Below, piece by piece: positions 28,635 to 37,329 of a stretch of DNA of 64,000 nt. The position numbers and the translations under genes are program-made. Numbering within the stretch: position 1 is the first letter of the stretch; every line of letters starts with the position of its first letter. A model generated the notes under the pieces. The model was not told where the DNA came from and searched no databases. It was given only the letters and a program-made list of their open reading frames with translations. Origin of the DNA: Microterricola viridarii (GTDB taxonomy: Bacteria > Actinomycetota > Actinomycetes > Actinomycetales > Microbacteriaceae). The stretch covers positions 682,001-746,000 of the forward strand of contig NZ_LT629742.1 of NCBI RefSeq assembly GCF_900104895.1. The letters are read 5' to 3'.

Positions 28635-30134
28635 CTACGCGCCCGGCAGCTGCCGCTGCCGCTCCGGCGTGTGCAGGCGGGCCAGCACCCGGCTGACGCT
28701 GAGCGGGCGGCCCGACGCCGTCGCCAGCGACACGGCGATGGTCACGCCGAACGCGAGCGGCACCGTCCACGCGGCGGGCTGGGCGAGCAACTCGCCGGCG
28801 AACGGCGCGGCCCCGGCGAGCAGCGGTGCGAGCGCCGGGCCGAGCATCATCGCGCCGCCGCAGAGGGCGGCGCCGGTGAGCATGCCGGCGATCGCGCCCT
28901 GCGCGGTGAGCCCGCGCCACCAGATACCGAGCAGCAGGGCCGGGCAGATCGTCGAGGCGGTGAACGCGAACACGAGGCCGACCGCGCCGGCGATCGCCGA
29001 GCTGCCGCTCAGGAGCGCGACGGTGAGCGGCACGAGCGAGGCCAGCACGGCCGCCCAGCGGAAGCCGCGCACGCTGCCGCCGAACAGCTCCTGGCTGATC
29101 ACGCCGGCCAGCGAGACGACGAGCCCGGAGGTCGTGGAGAGGAAGGCGGCGAAGCCGCCGGCGATGAGCAGGGCAGTGAGCAGCTCGCCGAGCAGCCCGG
29201 GGGCGAGCACGCCGGGCAGCAGCAGCACGACGGCATCCGCCTGCCCGGATGCCGCCAGCTCCGGCATGAACGCGCGGCCGAGGAAGCCGAGCACGGTCGG
29301 GAACACGTAGAAGACGGCGAGCAGGCCGAGCACGATCAGCGTGGTGCGGCGGGCGGAGGCCCCGTCGGGGTTCGTGTAGAAGCGCACGAGCACGTGCGGC
29401 AGGCCGAGCGTTCCGAACAGCAGCGCCACCAGCAGCGACACGGTGCGGTAGGCGCTGGCCGTTTCGGTGCCGCCGAGCAGCCCGTCACCGAGTTGGGCGC
29501 CGAGCTCTGCCCCCGTCATGCCCTCGCGGGCGACGACGATCAGAAGGAACACGACGGGCACCGCGATGGCGGTGAGCTTGAGCCAGAACTGGAACGCCTG
29601 CACGAAGGTGATCGAGCGCATGCCGCCCGTCACCACGACGAGGCAGACGACGGCGGCGACCGCGACGGCGCCCACCCACGCCGGCAGCCCGGTGCTGATG
29701 CTGACGGTGAGGGCCGCCCCGTGCAGCTGCGGCACGATGTAGAGGCAGCCGACGACGATCACGAGCAGGCTGGTGACGCGGCGGGCGGATGCCGACTCCA
29801 CCCGCGCCCCGACGAAATCGGGCACCGTGTACGCGCCGGAGCGGCGCAGCGGCGCGGCGACGAACAGCAGGAGCATCAGGTAGCCCGCGGTGTAGCCGAT
29901 CGGAAACCAGAGGGCGTCCTGTCCGCTGAGCAGGATGAGCCCGGCGATGCCGAGGAACGACGCGGCGGAGAGGTACTCGCCGCCGATGGCGGACGCGTTC
30001 CACCAGGGCCGCACCGTGCGGGACGCCACGAAGAAGTCGCTCGTGGTGCGGGAGATGCGCAGGCCGTAGAAGCCGATGAACGCGGTGGCCAGCACGACGG
30101 TGGACACCGCGATGTAGCCGACGGCCTGGTTCAC
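28635..30134 (-). CDS. Sodium/solute symporter (SSS family, ActP/MctC-like)
   Basis: A 499-aa protein with about 13 membrane helices. Typical SSS motifs near the N-terminus are FFVASRTVRPWWNASAIGGE and YLSAASFLGIAG, with LPHVLVRFYT in the middle. Close relatives carry acetate, propionate or pyruvate. The GTG at 30134 overlaps the stop of the small membrane gene upstream (GTGA). Order on this strand: histidine kinase, response regulator, small membrane protein, symporter, i.e. a sensing-and-uptake operon for a carboxylate. Confidence 0.87.
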   Translation of the reverse strand: MNQAVGYIAVSTVVLATAFIGFYGLRISRTTSDFFVASRTVRPWWNASAIGGEYLSAASFLGIAGLILLSGQDALWFPIGYTAGYLMLLLFVAAPLRRSGAYTVPDFVGARVESASARRVTSLLVIVVGCLYIVPQLHGAALTVSISTGLPAWVGAVAVAAVVCLVVVTGGMRSITFVQAFQFWLKLTAIAVPVVFLLIVVAREGMTGAELGAQLGDGLLGGTETASAYRTVSLLVALLFGTLGLPHVLVRFYTNPDGASARRTTLIVLGLLAVFYVFPTVLGFLGRAFMPELAASGQADAVVLLLPGVLAPGLLGELLTALLIAGGFAAFLSTTSGLVVSLAGVISQELFGGSVRGFRWAAVLASLVPLTVALLSGSSAIAGAVGLVFAFTASTICPALLLGIWWRGLTAQGAIAGMLTGAALCGGAMMLGPALAPLLAGAAPFAGELLAQPAAWTVPLAFGVTIAVSLATASGRPLSVSRVLARLHTPERQRQLPGA

Positions 30135-30616
30135 GGGCCCTCCTCGGCGAGGGCGGTGTAGCGCGCCTCGTTGCGGCCGGCCGCCCAGACGTAGAGCCAG
30201 GCGCTCAGCCCGATCATCGGGTAGACGCCGAAGGCGAGCAGGAGCCATGCGACGGGCACGCCGAACCAGCGCTCCGCCTCGAGCTCCGGGGTGAGCCGCA
30301 GCACGAGCGCGAACGCCGCCAGCGAGACCAGGAACCCGAAGGCGACCACGAGCGCCAGCCGCAGCTGGGAGCGGATCAGCGAGCGCACGTACACCTCGGC
30401 GACCTGCGAGGGCGCGTCGGCGCCGCTGCCCGCTGCGTTCTCGCCGCGGGTGCCGGCCGGTCCCGTGCCGGGGGCCGCGCGCGACCCGGGCGCCGTCACC
30501 CGCACCCGCTGCGGGCGCTGGTCGGCGGCCGGCGCGCTGTCGGGGATGGCGCTGCCGGGGACGGCGCTGCCGGGGACGGCGCCGTCCGAGACGGGGCTGC
30601 GCGGGATGCCGCTCAC
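30131..30616 (-). CDS. Small two-helix membrane protein coupled to the symporter
   Basis: This 161-aa protein has a disordered N-terminal tail of about 85 residues, including near-repeats of VPGSA. Two membrane helices follow (about 92-112 and 122-145), with a short charged end. The layout resembles the DUF485/YjcH-type partners that sit beside SSS acetate symporters. Its stop overlaps the symporter start by 4 bp, indicating coupled translation. Function is inferred from position only. Confidence 0.7.
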   Translation of the reverse strand: MSGIPRSPVSDGAVPGSAVPGSAIPDSAPAADQRPQRVRVTAPGSRAAPGTGPAGTRGENAAGSGADAPSQVAEVYVRSLIRSQLRLALVVAFGFLVSLAAFALVLRLTPELEAERWFGVPVAWLLLAFGVYPMIGLSAWLYVWAAGRNEARYTALAEEGP

Positions 30617-30623
30617 GGGGCGC

Positions 30624-31370
30624 TCACGGCGCGCTCGGCTTCACCCTGTTGGCCTCGAGGCGCTCGCGCAGCCGCGGCAGGTGCCGCCGGCTCACCGGGA
30701 TCTCGGCGCCGCCGACGGTGACGGCCGGGCTGCTCTGCCCGAGCTTCAGCCGGGTCACGTGCGCCATGGCGACGAGGTAGCCGCGGTGGATGCGGATGAA
30801 GCCGGCATCCGCCCACTGCACCTCCAGATCGGCCAGCGGCACGCGCACCAGGTAGCTGGCCTCCTCGGTGTGCAGGCGGGCGTAGTCGCCCTGCGCCTGC
30901 ACGAATCGCACCTCGGCGCGGTCGATCATGCGGGTGACCCCGCCGAGCGTGACCGCGATCATCTCCGGCCGCTCGACCGGGGCGCTGGCCTGGCCACCGT
31001 GGCTGCCGGCCAGCGTGTCGACGATGCGGCCGACGGCGCGCACGAGTCGGTCGGAGCGCACGGGCTTCAGCAGGTAGTCGACGGCGGCCAGCTCGAACGC
31101 CTTGAGCGCGTGGTCCTCGTCGGCGGTGACGAACACGACGGGCGGGGCCTTCGGCAGCTGGGCGAGCGAGCGGGCGACATCGAGGCCGCTGAGGCCGGGC
31201 ATGTGGATGTCGAGGAAGATGCCGTCGACCTGCTCCTGCTCGAGCAGCCGGAGCACGCCCGCCCCGCTGGAGGCGCGGTGGACGGCCCCGATGCGCGCGT
31301 CCTTGCCGAGCAGGTAGGCGAGCTCTTCGAGGGCCGGCAGCTCGTCATCGGCGATGAGCACGGAGATCAT
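30624..31370 (-). CDS. LytTR family response regulator
   Basis: 248 aa. The N-terminal receiver domain has acidic residues DD near the start, phosphoacceptor Asp in FLDIHMPG (about 55), Thr in FVTADED and Lys in LLKPVR. The C-terminal LytTR DNA-binding domain (about 140-245) carries FVQAQGDYARLHT and IRIHRGYLVA. It is the partner of the kinase whose stop overlaps its ATG (31367-31370). In known LytS/LytTR pairs of this type (BtsSR, YpdAB) the target is a carboxylate transporter, which fits both neighbouring symporters. Confidence 0.92.
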   Translation of the reverse strand: MISVLIADDELPALEELAYLLGKDARIGAVHRASSGAGVLRLLEQEQVDGIFLDIHMPGLSGLDVARSLAQLPKAPPVVFVTADEDHALKAFELAAVDYLLKPVRSDRLVRAVGRIVDTLAGSHGGQASAPVERPEMIAVTLGGVTRMIDRAEVRFVQAQGDYARLHTEEASYLVRVPLADLEVQWADAGFIRIHRGYLVAMAHVTRLKLGQSSPAVTVGGAEIPVSRRHLPRLRERLEANRVKPSAP

Positions 31371-32683
31371 CGCCCCAGTCTCGCATCTCCCGCGGGGCTC
31401 GCCGCGTCGTGCCCGGGCTGGGACTTGGGCACCCGCATGGTGATGAGCGTGCCGGCCCCGACCGCCGTCTCGATCACGAGGCCGAACTCGTCGCCGTAGA
31501 CCTGGCGCAGCCGCTGGTCCACGTTGCGCAGCCCGACGTGCTCGCCGTCGTTCTGCCCGGCGAGCACGGTGCGCAACCGCTCCGGGTCGATGCCGACGCC
31601 GTCGTCCTCGATGGTGATCTCGGCGACGGCGCCGAGGTCGCGCCCGAGGATGCTGATCTGGCCGCCCTGCTCGCTGCCCTCGAGCCCGTGCCGCACCGAG
31701 TTCTCGACCAGCGGCTGCAGGCTGAGGAACGGGATGACGGTGCTGAGCACCTCCGGCGCGATCTGCAGCGACACCCGCAGGCGCTCGCCGAAGCGGGCCT
31801 GCTCCAGCGTCAGGTAGCGGTGGATGCTGCCGAGCTCCTCGGCGATCGTGGTGAAGTCGCCGTGCCGGCGGAAGGAGTACCGGGTGTAGTCGGCGAACTC
31901 GAGCACGAGCTCGCGCGCGCGGGCCGGGTCGGTGTTGATGAAGCTGGCGATGGCGTTCAGCGAGTTGTAGATGAAGTGCGGGCTGATCTGGGCGCGGAGG
32001 GCCCGCACCTCCGCCTCGACGAGCAGCCGACGCGAGCGGTCCAGCTCGGCCAGCTCGACCTGGGCGGCCACCCAATCGGCCACCTCGTTGGTGGCGCGCA
32101 CCAGCCCGGGCCGGGCGCGCGGGGTGAAGGCCGCGACGACGCCGAGGATGCGGGTGCCGGCCCGGATCGGCGCGACGACGGCGTCCAGCGCCGCCGTGCC
32201 CTGCCGCCCGCCCGCCGCGCCCGCGGTGCCGCGCTCCGCCCGCAGCACGCGCGTCTGCCCGCTGGCGAAGACCTCGGCGGCGAGGCGCATCACCTCGACG
32301 TGCGGGTGCTCGCGTGCCGCGGAGTCGGGGCCGGGCACGCTGGCGTCGATCGCGGCGATCGACCCCGTGGCCACGCCGACACCCTCCGAGCTCGCACCCG
32401 CCCAGGCCACGACGGAGTGCGCATCGGTGAGCGCCAGCGCCTCGGCACCGAGCAGCGTGCGCAGGTGTCTGGCCGCCTTGCCCGCCCCGGCCGGCTCAAG
32501 CCCGTTGCGCAGGTGCTTCCCGGCGAGCGAGGCCAGGTGCAGCGTGGTGAAGGTGGCCCGCTCGGCGTCGGTGGCCAGGTCCCGGCCGCCGCGCAGCAGC
32601 CGGAAGCCGATGAACAGGACGCCGAGCACGACGAGCGTCACGACGCCGGCGGCGGCAACGGTGAGCGACAACGACTCAGGCAT
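31367..32683 (-). CDS. LytS-like sensor histidine kinase
   Basis: 438 aa from the ATG at 32683. A single N-terminal membrane helix (about 6-29) is followed by a GAF-like cytoplasmic sensor region (about 50-205). The His kinase domain follows: QISPHFIYNSLNAI carries the phospho-His (about 236), PLVENSVRHGLE is the N box, and IEDDGVGI the G1 box. This is the HPK-8/LytS class. Because it has one helix and little outside the cell, it probably senses an intracellular or membrane-linked signal. The open frame continues upstream to 32893 without coding character. Confidence 0.9.
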   Translation of the reverse strand: MPESLSLTVAAAGVVTLVVLGVLFIGFRLLRGGRDLATDAERATFTTLHLASLAGKHLRNGLEPAGAGKAARHLRTLLGAEALALTDAHSVVAWAGASSEGVGVATGSIAAIDASVPGPDSAAREHPHVEVMRLAAEVFASGQTRVLRAERGTAGAAGGRQGTAALDAVVAPIRAGTRILGVVAAFTPRARPGLVRATNEVADWVAAQVELAELDRSRRLLVEAEVRALRAQISPHFIYNSLNAIASFINTDPARARELVLEFADYTRYSFRRHGDFTTIAEELGSIHRYLTLEQARFGERLRVSLQIAPEVLSTVIPFLSLQPLVENSVRHGLEGSEQGGQISILGRDLGAVAEITIEDDGVGIDPERLRTVLAGQNDGEHVGLRNVDQRLRQVYGDEFGLVIETAVGAGTLITMRVPKSQPGHDAASPAGDARLGR

Positions 32684-32717
32684 CTGCCCAGAGTAGGCGA
32701 CGGGCGGCCGCGGCATC

Positions 32718-32752
32718 CGTTCGGCGCAGCGGGGCGACCGCTCGGCGCTGCG
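32718..32752. promoter_or_regulatory. Tandem 14-bp direct repeat, candidate LytTR binding site
   Basis: CGTTCGGCGCAGCG (32718-32731) and CGCTCGGCGCTGCG (32739-32752) match at 12 of 14 positions and are offset by exactly 21 bp, two helical turns. LytTR regulators typically bind two direct repeats about 21 bp apart. The site lies between the divergent kinase gene and the DUF485/symporter operon. Confidence 0.45.
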
Positions 32753-32852
32753 TGCGGGCCGGGGCGGATGCCGGGCGCACCGGCTTTGGCAGAGTGATCG
32801 GACCGCGCGCGCACCGATGCCGCCGGTCGACATCCAGTTGAGGAGAAGCGCC

Positions 32853-33263
32853 ATGGGCAACGACGCCCTGCACACCGCCGAGGCGACGGGCACCGATGCC
32901 GTCGACTTCGCCGCGATTCAAGAGACACCTCGATTCCAGAAGCTGCGCAACAGGCACCGCCGCTTCGTGTTCCCCGTCCTGATCGTCTGCCTGGCCTGGT
33001 ACCTGGCCTACGTGCTGCTCGCGGCATATGCGCCGGCGCTCATGGCGACGCCGGTCTTCGGCAGCGTCAACGTCGGCCTGCTTCTCGGGCTGGCCCAGAT
33101 CGTCACGACCTTCGCCGTGACCACCTGGTACGTCACCTTCGCCAACCGCGACCTCGACCCCATCGCCAGCGAGATCCGCGACGAGGCCGAGGCGGCCATC
33201 GCGGCGTCGGCCGCGGCACCCCGCCACGCGGCATCCGCCCCGACCGCTGAGGAGTCCCTGTGA
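32853..33263 (+). CDS. DUF485 family membrane protein (YjcH-like)
   Basis: A 136-aa protein with two membrane helices (about 43-65 and 78-100) and the pre-helix motif FQKLRNRHRRFVFP typical of DUF485. These proteins are encoded directly before ActP-type symporters and probably act as small partners. The ATG at 32853 has GAGGAG 9 nt upstream. The stop overlaps the symporter GTG (GTGA). The C-terminal tail is Ala-rich and cytoplasmic. Confidence 0.9.
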   Translation: MGNDALHTAEATGTDAVDFAAIQETPRFQKLRNRHRRFVFPVLIVCLAWYLAYVLLAAYAPALMATPVFGSVNVGLLLGLAQIVTTFAVTTWYVTFANRDLDPIASEIRDEAEAAIAASAAAPRHAASAPTAEESL

Positions 33264-34882
33264 ACCTGCACCTCATGAACCTGCACCTCGAGACCGGATC
33301 GCACCCCGGCGACCCCGTCATCAACATCCTGATCTTCGCGGCCTTCGTCGCCATCACCATGATCATCGTGTTCCGCGCCAGCCGGAACAACAAGACGGCC
33401 GCCGACTACTACGCGGCCGGGCGCTCCTTCACCGGCGGCCAGAACGGCGCGGCCATCGCCGGTGACTACCTCTCGGCCGCATCCTTCCTCGGCATCGTCG
33501 GCGCCATCGCCATGACCGGCTACGACGGCTTCCTCTACTCGATCGGCTTCCTCGTGGCCTGGCTCGTCGCCCTGCTGCTCGTCGCCGAGCTGCTGCGCAA
33601 CACCGGCAAGTTCACGATGGCAGACGTGCTCTCGTTCCGGCTCAAGCAGCGCCCGGTGCGCATCGCCGCCGCCATCACCACCCTCGTCGTCTGCTTCTTC
33701 TACCTGCTCGCCCAGATGGCCGGCGCCGGCGGCCTGGTGTCGCTGCTGCTCGGCATCGACGACGCCGTCGGGCAGTCGATCGTCATCACCGTCGTCGGCG
33801 CGCTGATGATCGTCTACGTGCTCGTCGGCGGCATGAAGGGCACCACCTGGGTGCAGATCATCAAGGCGTTCCTGCTCATCGCCGGCGCCGCCGTGATGAC
33901 CATCTGGGTGCTCGCCCTCAACGGCTTCAACCTCTCCACCCTGCTCGACAGCGCGGTGGCGACGGCCGGCAACCCGGCGATCCTCGAGCCGGGCCTCAAG
34001 TACGGCGTCAGCGACATCGCCAAGGTCGACTTCATCTCGCTCGGCCTCGCCCTGGTGCTCGGCACCGCGGCGCTGCCGCACGTGCTGATGCGCTTCTACA
34101 CGGTGCCCACCGCCAAGGAGGCCCGCAAGTCGGTCGTCTGGGCGATCTGGCTGATCGGCATCTTCTACCTGTTCACGCTCGTGCTCGGCTACGGCGCCGC
34201 CGCCCTCATCGGCGCGGATGTCATCGCAGCCGCCCCGGGCGGGGCGAACTCGGCCGCGCCGCTGTTGGCCTTCGAGCTCGGCGGCCCGCTGCTGCTCGGC
34301 CTGATCTCGGCGATCGCGTTCGCGACGATCCTCGCGGTCGTCGCCGGCCTCACCATCACGGCTGCCGCCTCCTTCGCCCACGACATCTACGCCAGCGTCG
34401 TCAAGAAGGGCAACCCGGCCCCCGGCTCCGAGATGAAGGTCGCCCGGCGCACCGTCGTCATCATCGGCGTCGTCGCCATCGTCGGCGGCATCGGCGCGAA
34501 CGGGCAGAACATCGCCTTCCTCGTCGCCCTCGCCTTCGCCGTCGCGGCATCCGCCAACCTGCCCACGATCGTCTACTCGCTGTTCTGGAAGCGCTTCACC
34601 ACACAGGGCGCGCTCTGGAGCATGTACGGCGGGCTCATCTCGGCGATCGTGCTGATCGCCCTCTCGCCGGTCGTGTCCGGCTCGGAGTCGGCCATGATCA
34701 AGGGCGCCGACTTCGCGATCTTCCCGCTGGCCAACCCCGGCATCGTCTCGATCCCGCTGGCGTTCCTGCTCGGCTGGCTCGGCACGGTGCTCGACAAGAA
34801 GACAGAGGACCCGGCCAAGCAGAGCGAGATGGAGGTGCGCTCACTCACCGGCATCGGTGCAGAGAAGGCGAGCAGCCACTAA
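33260..34882 (+). CDS. Cation/acetate-type symporter (SSS family, ActP-like)
   Basis: A 540-aa protein with about 13 membrane helices. SSS motifs include DYYAAGRSFTGGQNGAAIAG, DYLSAASFLGIVGAIA and ALPHVLMRFYTVPTAKEARK. Together with the DUF485 partner this is the yjcH-actP arrangement, which points to Na+- or H+-linked acetate or short monocarboxylate uptake. GTG 33260 is coupled to the DUF485 stop; an ATG at 33275 is an alternative. The divergent LytS/LytTR pair and the tandem repeat between them suggest control by that system. Confidence 0.88.
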   Translation: MNLHLMNLHLETGSHPGDPVINILIFAAFVAITMIIVFRASRNNKTAADYYAAGRSFTGGQNGAAIAGDYLSAASFLGIVGAIAMTGYDGFLYSIGFLVAWLVALLLVAELLRNTGKFTMADVLSFRLKQRPVRIAAAITTLVVCFFYLLAQMAGAGGLVSLLLGIDDAVGQSIVITVVGALMIVYVLVGGMKGTTWVQIIKAFLLIAGAAVMTIWVLALNGFNLSTLLDSAVATAGNPAILEPGLKYGVSDIAKVDFISLGLALVLGTAALPHVLMRFYTVPTAKEARKSVVWAIWLIGIFYLFTLVLGYGAAALIGADVIAAAPGGANSAAPLLAFELGGPLLLGLISAIAFATILAVVAGLTITAAASFAHDIYASVVKKGNPAPGSEMKVARRTVVIIGVVAIVGGIGANGQNIAFLVALAFAVAASANLPTIVYSLFWKRFTTQGALWSMYGGLISAIVLIALSPVVSGSESAMIKGADFAIFPLANPGIVSIPLAFLLGWLGTVLDKKTEDPAKQSEMEVRSLTGIGAEKASSH

Positions 34883-34897
34883 GGCGCAGGCGCTCCG

Positions 34898-34941
34898 GGG
34901 CGCCGTCGGCCGCGAGTCCAGACTCGCGGCGGGCGGCGCCC
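34898..34941 (+). terminator. Hairpin terminator after the ActP-like gene
   Basis: A 21-nt arm (34898-34918, GGGCGCC...CGCGAGTC) pairs with 34921-34941 with two to three mismatches around a tight loop, 16 bp after the symporter stop. It isolates the symporter operon from the DMT transporter. Confidence 0.7.
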
Positions 34942-35018
34942 ACTGCCATTCTTCGGCGCATTTCGGACTTCGCGCCCGAGCGGCGCCCGCTGCGCGCGAC
35001 AGGGCCCGCGCGGAGCGA

Positions 35019-35030
35019 TAACGTCGTCGA
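35019..35030 (+). promoter_or_regulatory. Leaderless-type -10 box before the DMT transporter
   Basis: TAACGT (35019-35024, in GCGATAACGT) ends 6 nt before the GTG at 35031, and no Shine-Dalgarno is present. This predicts a leaderless transcript. Confidence 0.4.
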
Positions 35031-35981
35031 GTGAGCAACGCACCCACCCAGAACCACAGCTACAGCCAGGTCTCCATCGCGCTGCAATTCCTCGCGATGG
35101 GCACCATCTGGGGCGCCAGCTTCCTGTTCATGAAGGTCGCCCTCGACGGGGTCAGCTTCGGCCAGATCGCCTGGTCGCGTCTGGTGCTCGGCGGCCTCAC
35201 CCTCGGCCTCATCGTGCTCGCCACCCGGCCGCGGGTCGCCGGCGGGCCCGTGCTGCCGCGGGAGAAGATCGTCTGGCTGCACTTCACCGTCATCGCGATC
35301 ACCGGCTGCGTCGTGCCGCACCTGCTCTTCGCCTGGGCCGAGCAGTACGTCTCCTCCAGCCTGGCCAGCATCTACAACGCCGTCACGCCGATCATGACGG
35401 CCGTGATGGCGACCCTCGCGTTCCGGGTGGAGAAGCTCGACCGCGGGCAGATCACCGGCATCGCCGTCGGCGTGCTGGGAGTGATCGTGATCATCGCCCC
35501 CTGGCAGTACACCGCGCTGACCGGCTCGCTCTGGGGCCAGCTCGCCTGCATCGGCGCGGCCACCTGTTACGGCTTCACCTTCGGCTACACCCGCAAGTTC
35601 CTCAGCCAGCGGCCGATCGCCGGCGCCACCTTCGCGTTCCTGAACATCGGCATCGGCGGCGTGATCATGCTGCTGCTCACTCCGGCGATCGCCTGGCACC
35701 CGGTCGCCCTGACCTGGCCGATCGTGCTCAGCCTGCTCGCCCTCGGCGCCCTCGGCACCGGCCTCGCCTACATCTGGAACATCAACGTGCTGCGCGCCTG
35801 GGGGCCGACGAACGCGTCGACGGTCACCTACGTCACCCCTGTCGTCGGCGTGCTGCTCGGCGTGCTCATCCTGGGCGAGCGCTTCGGCTGGCACGAGCCG
35901 CTCGGCGCCGCCTGCGTGTTGCTCGGCATCCTGCTCGCCCAGCGCCGGCTGCGCTTCGGCCCGCGCCTCGCCACCGCCTGA
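35031..35981 (+). CDS. EamA/DMT superfamily transporter
   Basis: This 316-aa protein has ten membrane helices formed by two EamA repeats. The first repeat shows IWGASFLFMKVALDG and the second ends with ILGERFGWHEPLGAACVL, a typical EamA finish. Family members export amino acids, nucleosides or other metabolites across the inner membrane. The substrate is unknown. It is a single gene read from the GTG at 35031, which follows a -10 box directly. Confidence 0.9.
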   Translation: MSNAPTQNHSYSQVSIALQFLAMGTIWGASFLFMKVALDGVSFGQIAWSRLVLGGLTLGLIVLATRPRVAGGPVLPREKIVWLHFTVIAITGCVVPHLLFAWAEQYVSSSLASIYNAVTPIMTAVMATLAFRVEKLDRGQITGIAVGVLGVIVIIAPWQYTALTGSLWGQLACIGAATCYGFTFGYTRKFLSQRPIAGATFAFLNIGIGGVIMLLLTPAIAWHPVALTWPIVLSLLALGALGTGLAYIWNINVLRAWGPTNASTVTYVTPVVGVLLGVLILGERFGWHEPLGAACVLLGILLAQRRLRFGPRLATA

Positions 35982-36028
35982 CGCGGCGCCCTGCTGCAAC
36001 ATCGGCGTGGGCCGGATGCCGCGGGCGA

Positions 36029-36040
36029 TAGGGTCGATGC
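36029..36040 (+). promoter_or_regulatory. Leaderless-type -10 box before the chorismate mutase gene
   Basis: GATAGGGT, with core TAGGGT at 36029-36034, ends 6 nt before the ATG at 36041. No Shine-Dalgarno is seen. Confidence 0.4.
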
Positions 36041-36361
36041 ATGGCAGCAGACGAGCGCGAGGCGCGCGAAGAACTCAACGGCATCCGCATGAGCATCGAC
36101 AACATCGACGCCGCTCTCATCCACATGCTCGCCGAGCGCTTCAAGTACACCCAGCGCGTCGGTCGCCTCAAGGCCGACCACGGGCTGCCGCCCACCGACC
36201 CCGACCGTGAGCGCCGCCAGATCGCGCGGCTGCGCGCCCTCGCCGAGGAGTCGCACCTCGACCCCGCCTTCGCCGAGAAATGGTTCAACTTCGTCGTCGC
36301 CGAGGTGATCCAGCACCACGAGGAGATCGCCGGCTCGAACGGCTCCGCAGACACCGAATGA
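36041..36361 (+). CDS. Chorismate mutase (AroQ type)
   Basis: A 106-aa all-helical AroQ domain. Active-site-type residues are visible: the N-terminal Arg in LNGIRMSIDNID, RFKYTQRVGRLKADHGLP with Arg and Lys, and the PxDPxRE..Q block. It converts chorismate to prephenate for Phe/Tyr synthesis. Length is typical of a stand-alone actinobacterial chorismate mutase. Its stop overlaps the SDR start by 4 bp (ATGA), so the two are one operon. Confidence 0.9.
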   Translation: MAADEREAREELNGIRMSIDNIDAALIHMLAERFKYTQRVGRLKADHGLPPTDPDRERRQIARLRALAEESHLDPAFAEKWFNFVVAEVIQHHEEIAGSNGSADTE

Positions 36362-37329
36362 CGGGGTCTGGCGGCTGGAACCCGAGCGAGCTCCCCGCGC
36401 AGCGGGGCAAGACCATCGTCGTGACCGGCGCCAACGCCGGGCTCGGCTTCTGGGCCAGCGAGCAGCTCGCCCGGGCCGGCGCGCACGTGGTGCTGGCCTG
36501 CCGCGACGAGGGCCGGGCGGATGCCGCGCTCCGCGCGATCCGGGCCCGGGTCTCCGGCGCCTCGGTCAGCACGCTCGCCCTCGACGTGGCCTCGCTCGAC
36601 TCGGTGGCCGCGGCATCCGCCCGACTGCTCGAGTTGGAGCGCATCGACGGCCTCGTGCTCAACGCCGGAATCGTGCACCCGCCGCGCACCCGGCAGCTCA
36701 GCGCGGACGGCCTCGAGCTCGTCGTCGCGACGAACTACCTCGGCCACTTCGCGCTGACCGCGCGGCTGCTGCCCGCGCTCCAGCGCACGCCGGGCGCGCG
36801 CGTGGTCGCGCTCGGCTCGATGATCTCGCGGCTGATGGACTCCTCGCTGGAGGACCTGCAGCTGGCCGGCGGCTACAACTCGTGGCGCGCCTACGCGCAG
36901 TCCAAGATCGCGATGCAGGTGTTCGGCTTCGAGCTCGACCGGCGGCTCGCCGCCGCGGCCCGCGCCGCCGGCATCGGGGATGGCGCCCGGGCCAGCGCGC
37001 TCGTCGCACACCCCGGCTACTCGATCGGCGGGCGCACCCCACGGGTGCCCGGCGTCAACGAGCCGAGCGCGCTCAAGCGCTTCGTGGACAACCTGCAGGC
37101 ACCGATCACGCAGGGTAAGAACCGTGGGGCGTGGCCGATCGTGCGCGCCATCGCCGACCCGGATGCGCGCGGCGGCCAGTACTGGGGCCCGCGCTTCGTG
37201 ACCAAGGGCGAGCCGACCCTGCAGCAGCCGACCGCCACCAGCACCGACCGCGCCGTCGCGGAGCGCGTCTGGCGCGAGTCCGAGCAGCTCACCGGTGTCG
37301 ACTTCGCGCTCGAGGGCGGGCGGCCCTAG
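36358..37329 (+). CDS. Short-chain dehydrogenase/reductase (WW-oxidoreductase/retinol-dehydrogenase-like)
   Basis: A 323-aa SDR with cofactor motif TGANAGLG (about 24-31), LNAGIV (NAG motif) and the catalytic YAQSK (about 180-184), with Ser in VALGSMIS. CRDEGRADAALRAI after the Rossmann turn carries the Arg that favours NADP(H). The substrate is unknown. It is translationally coupled to chorismate mutase, though a pathway link is not evident. Its stop shares the 4-bp CTAG with the stop of the convergent immunity-like gene. Confidence 0.85.
   Translation: MTGSGGWNPSELPAQRGKTIVVTGANAGLGFWASEQLARAGAHVVLACRDEGRADAALRAIRARVSGASVSTLALDVASLDSVAAASARLLELERIDGLVLNAGIVHPPRTRQLSADGLELVVATNYLGHFALTARLLPALQRTPGARVVALGSMISRLMDSSLEDLQLAGGYNSWRAYAQSKIAMQVFGFELDRRLAAAARAAGIGDGARASALVAHPGYSIGGRTPRVPGVNEPSALKRFVDNLQAPITQGKNRGAWPIVRAIADPDARGGQYWGPRFVTKGEPTLQQPTATSTDRAVAERVWRESEQLTGVDFALEGGRP

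Noticed and set aside
28671-30161. Plus-strand open frame of about 500 codons opposite the SSS symporter
   Set aside because: It lacks hydrophobic segments or motifs and mirrors the symporter codons.
31409-32797. Plus-strand open frame opposite the LytS kinase
   Set aside because: Shadow of the kinase gene; no domain and no ribosome site.
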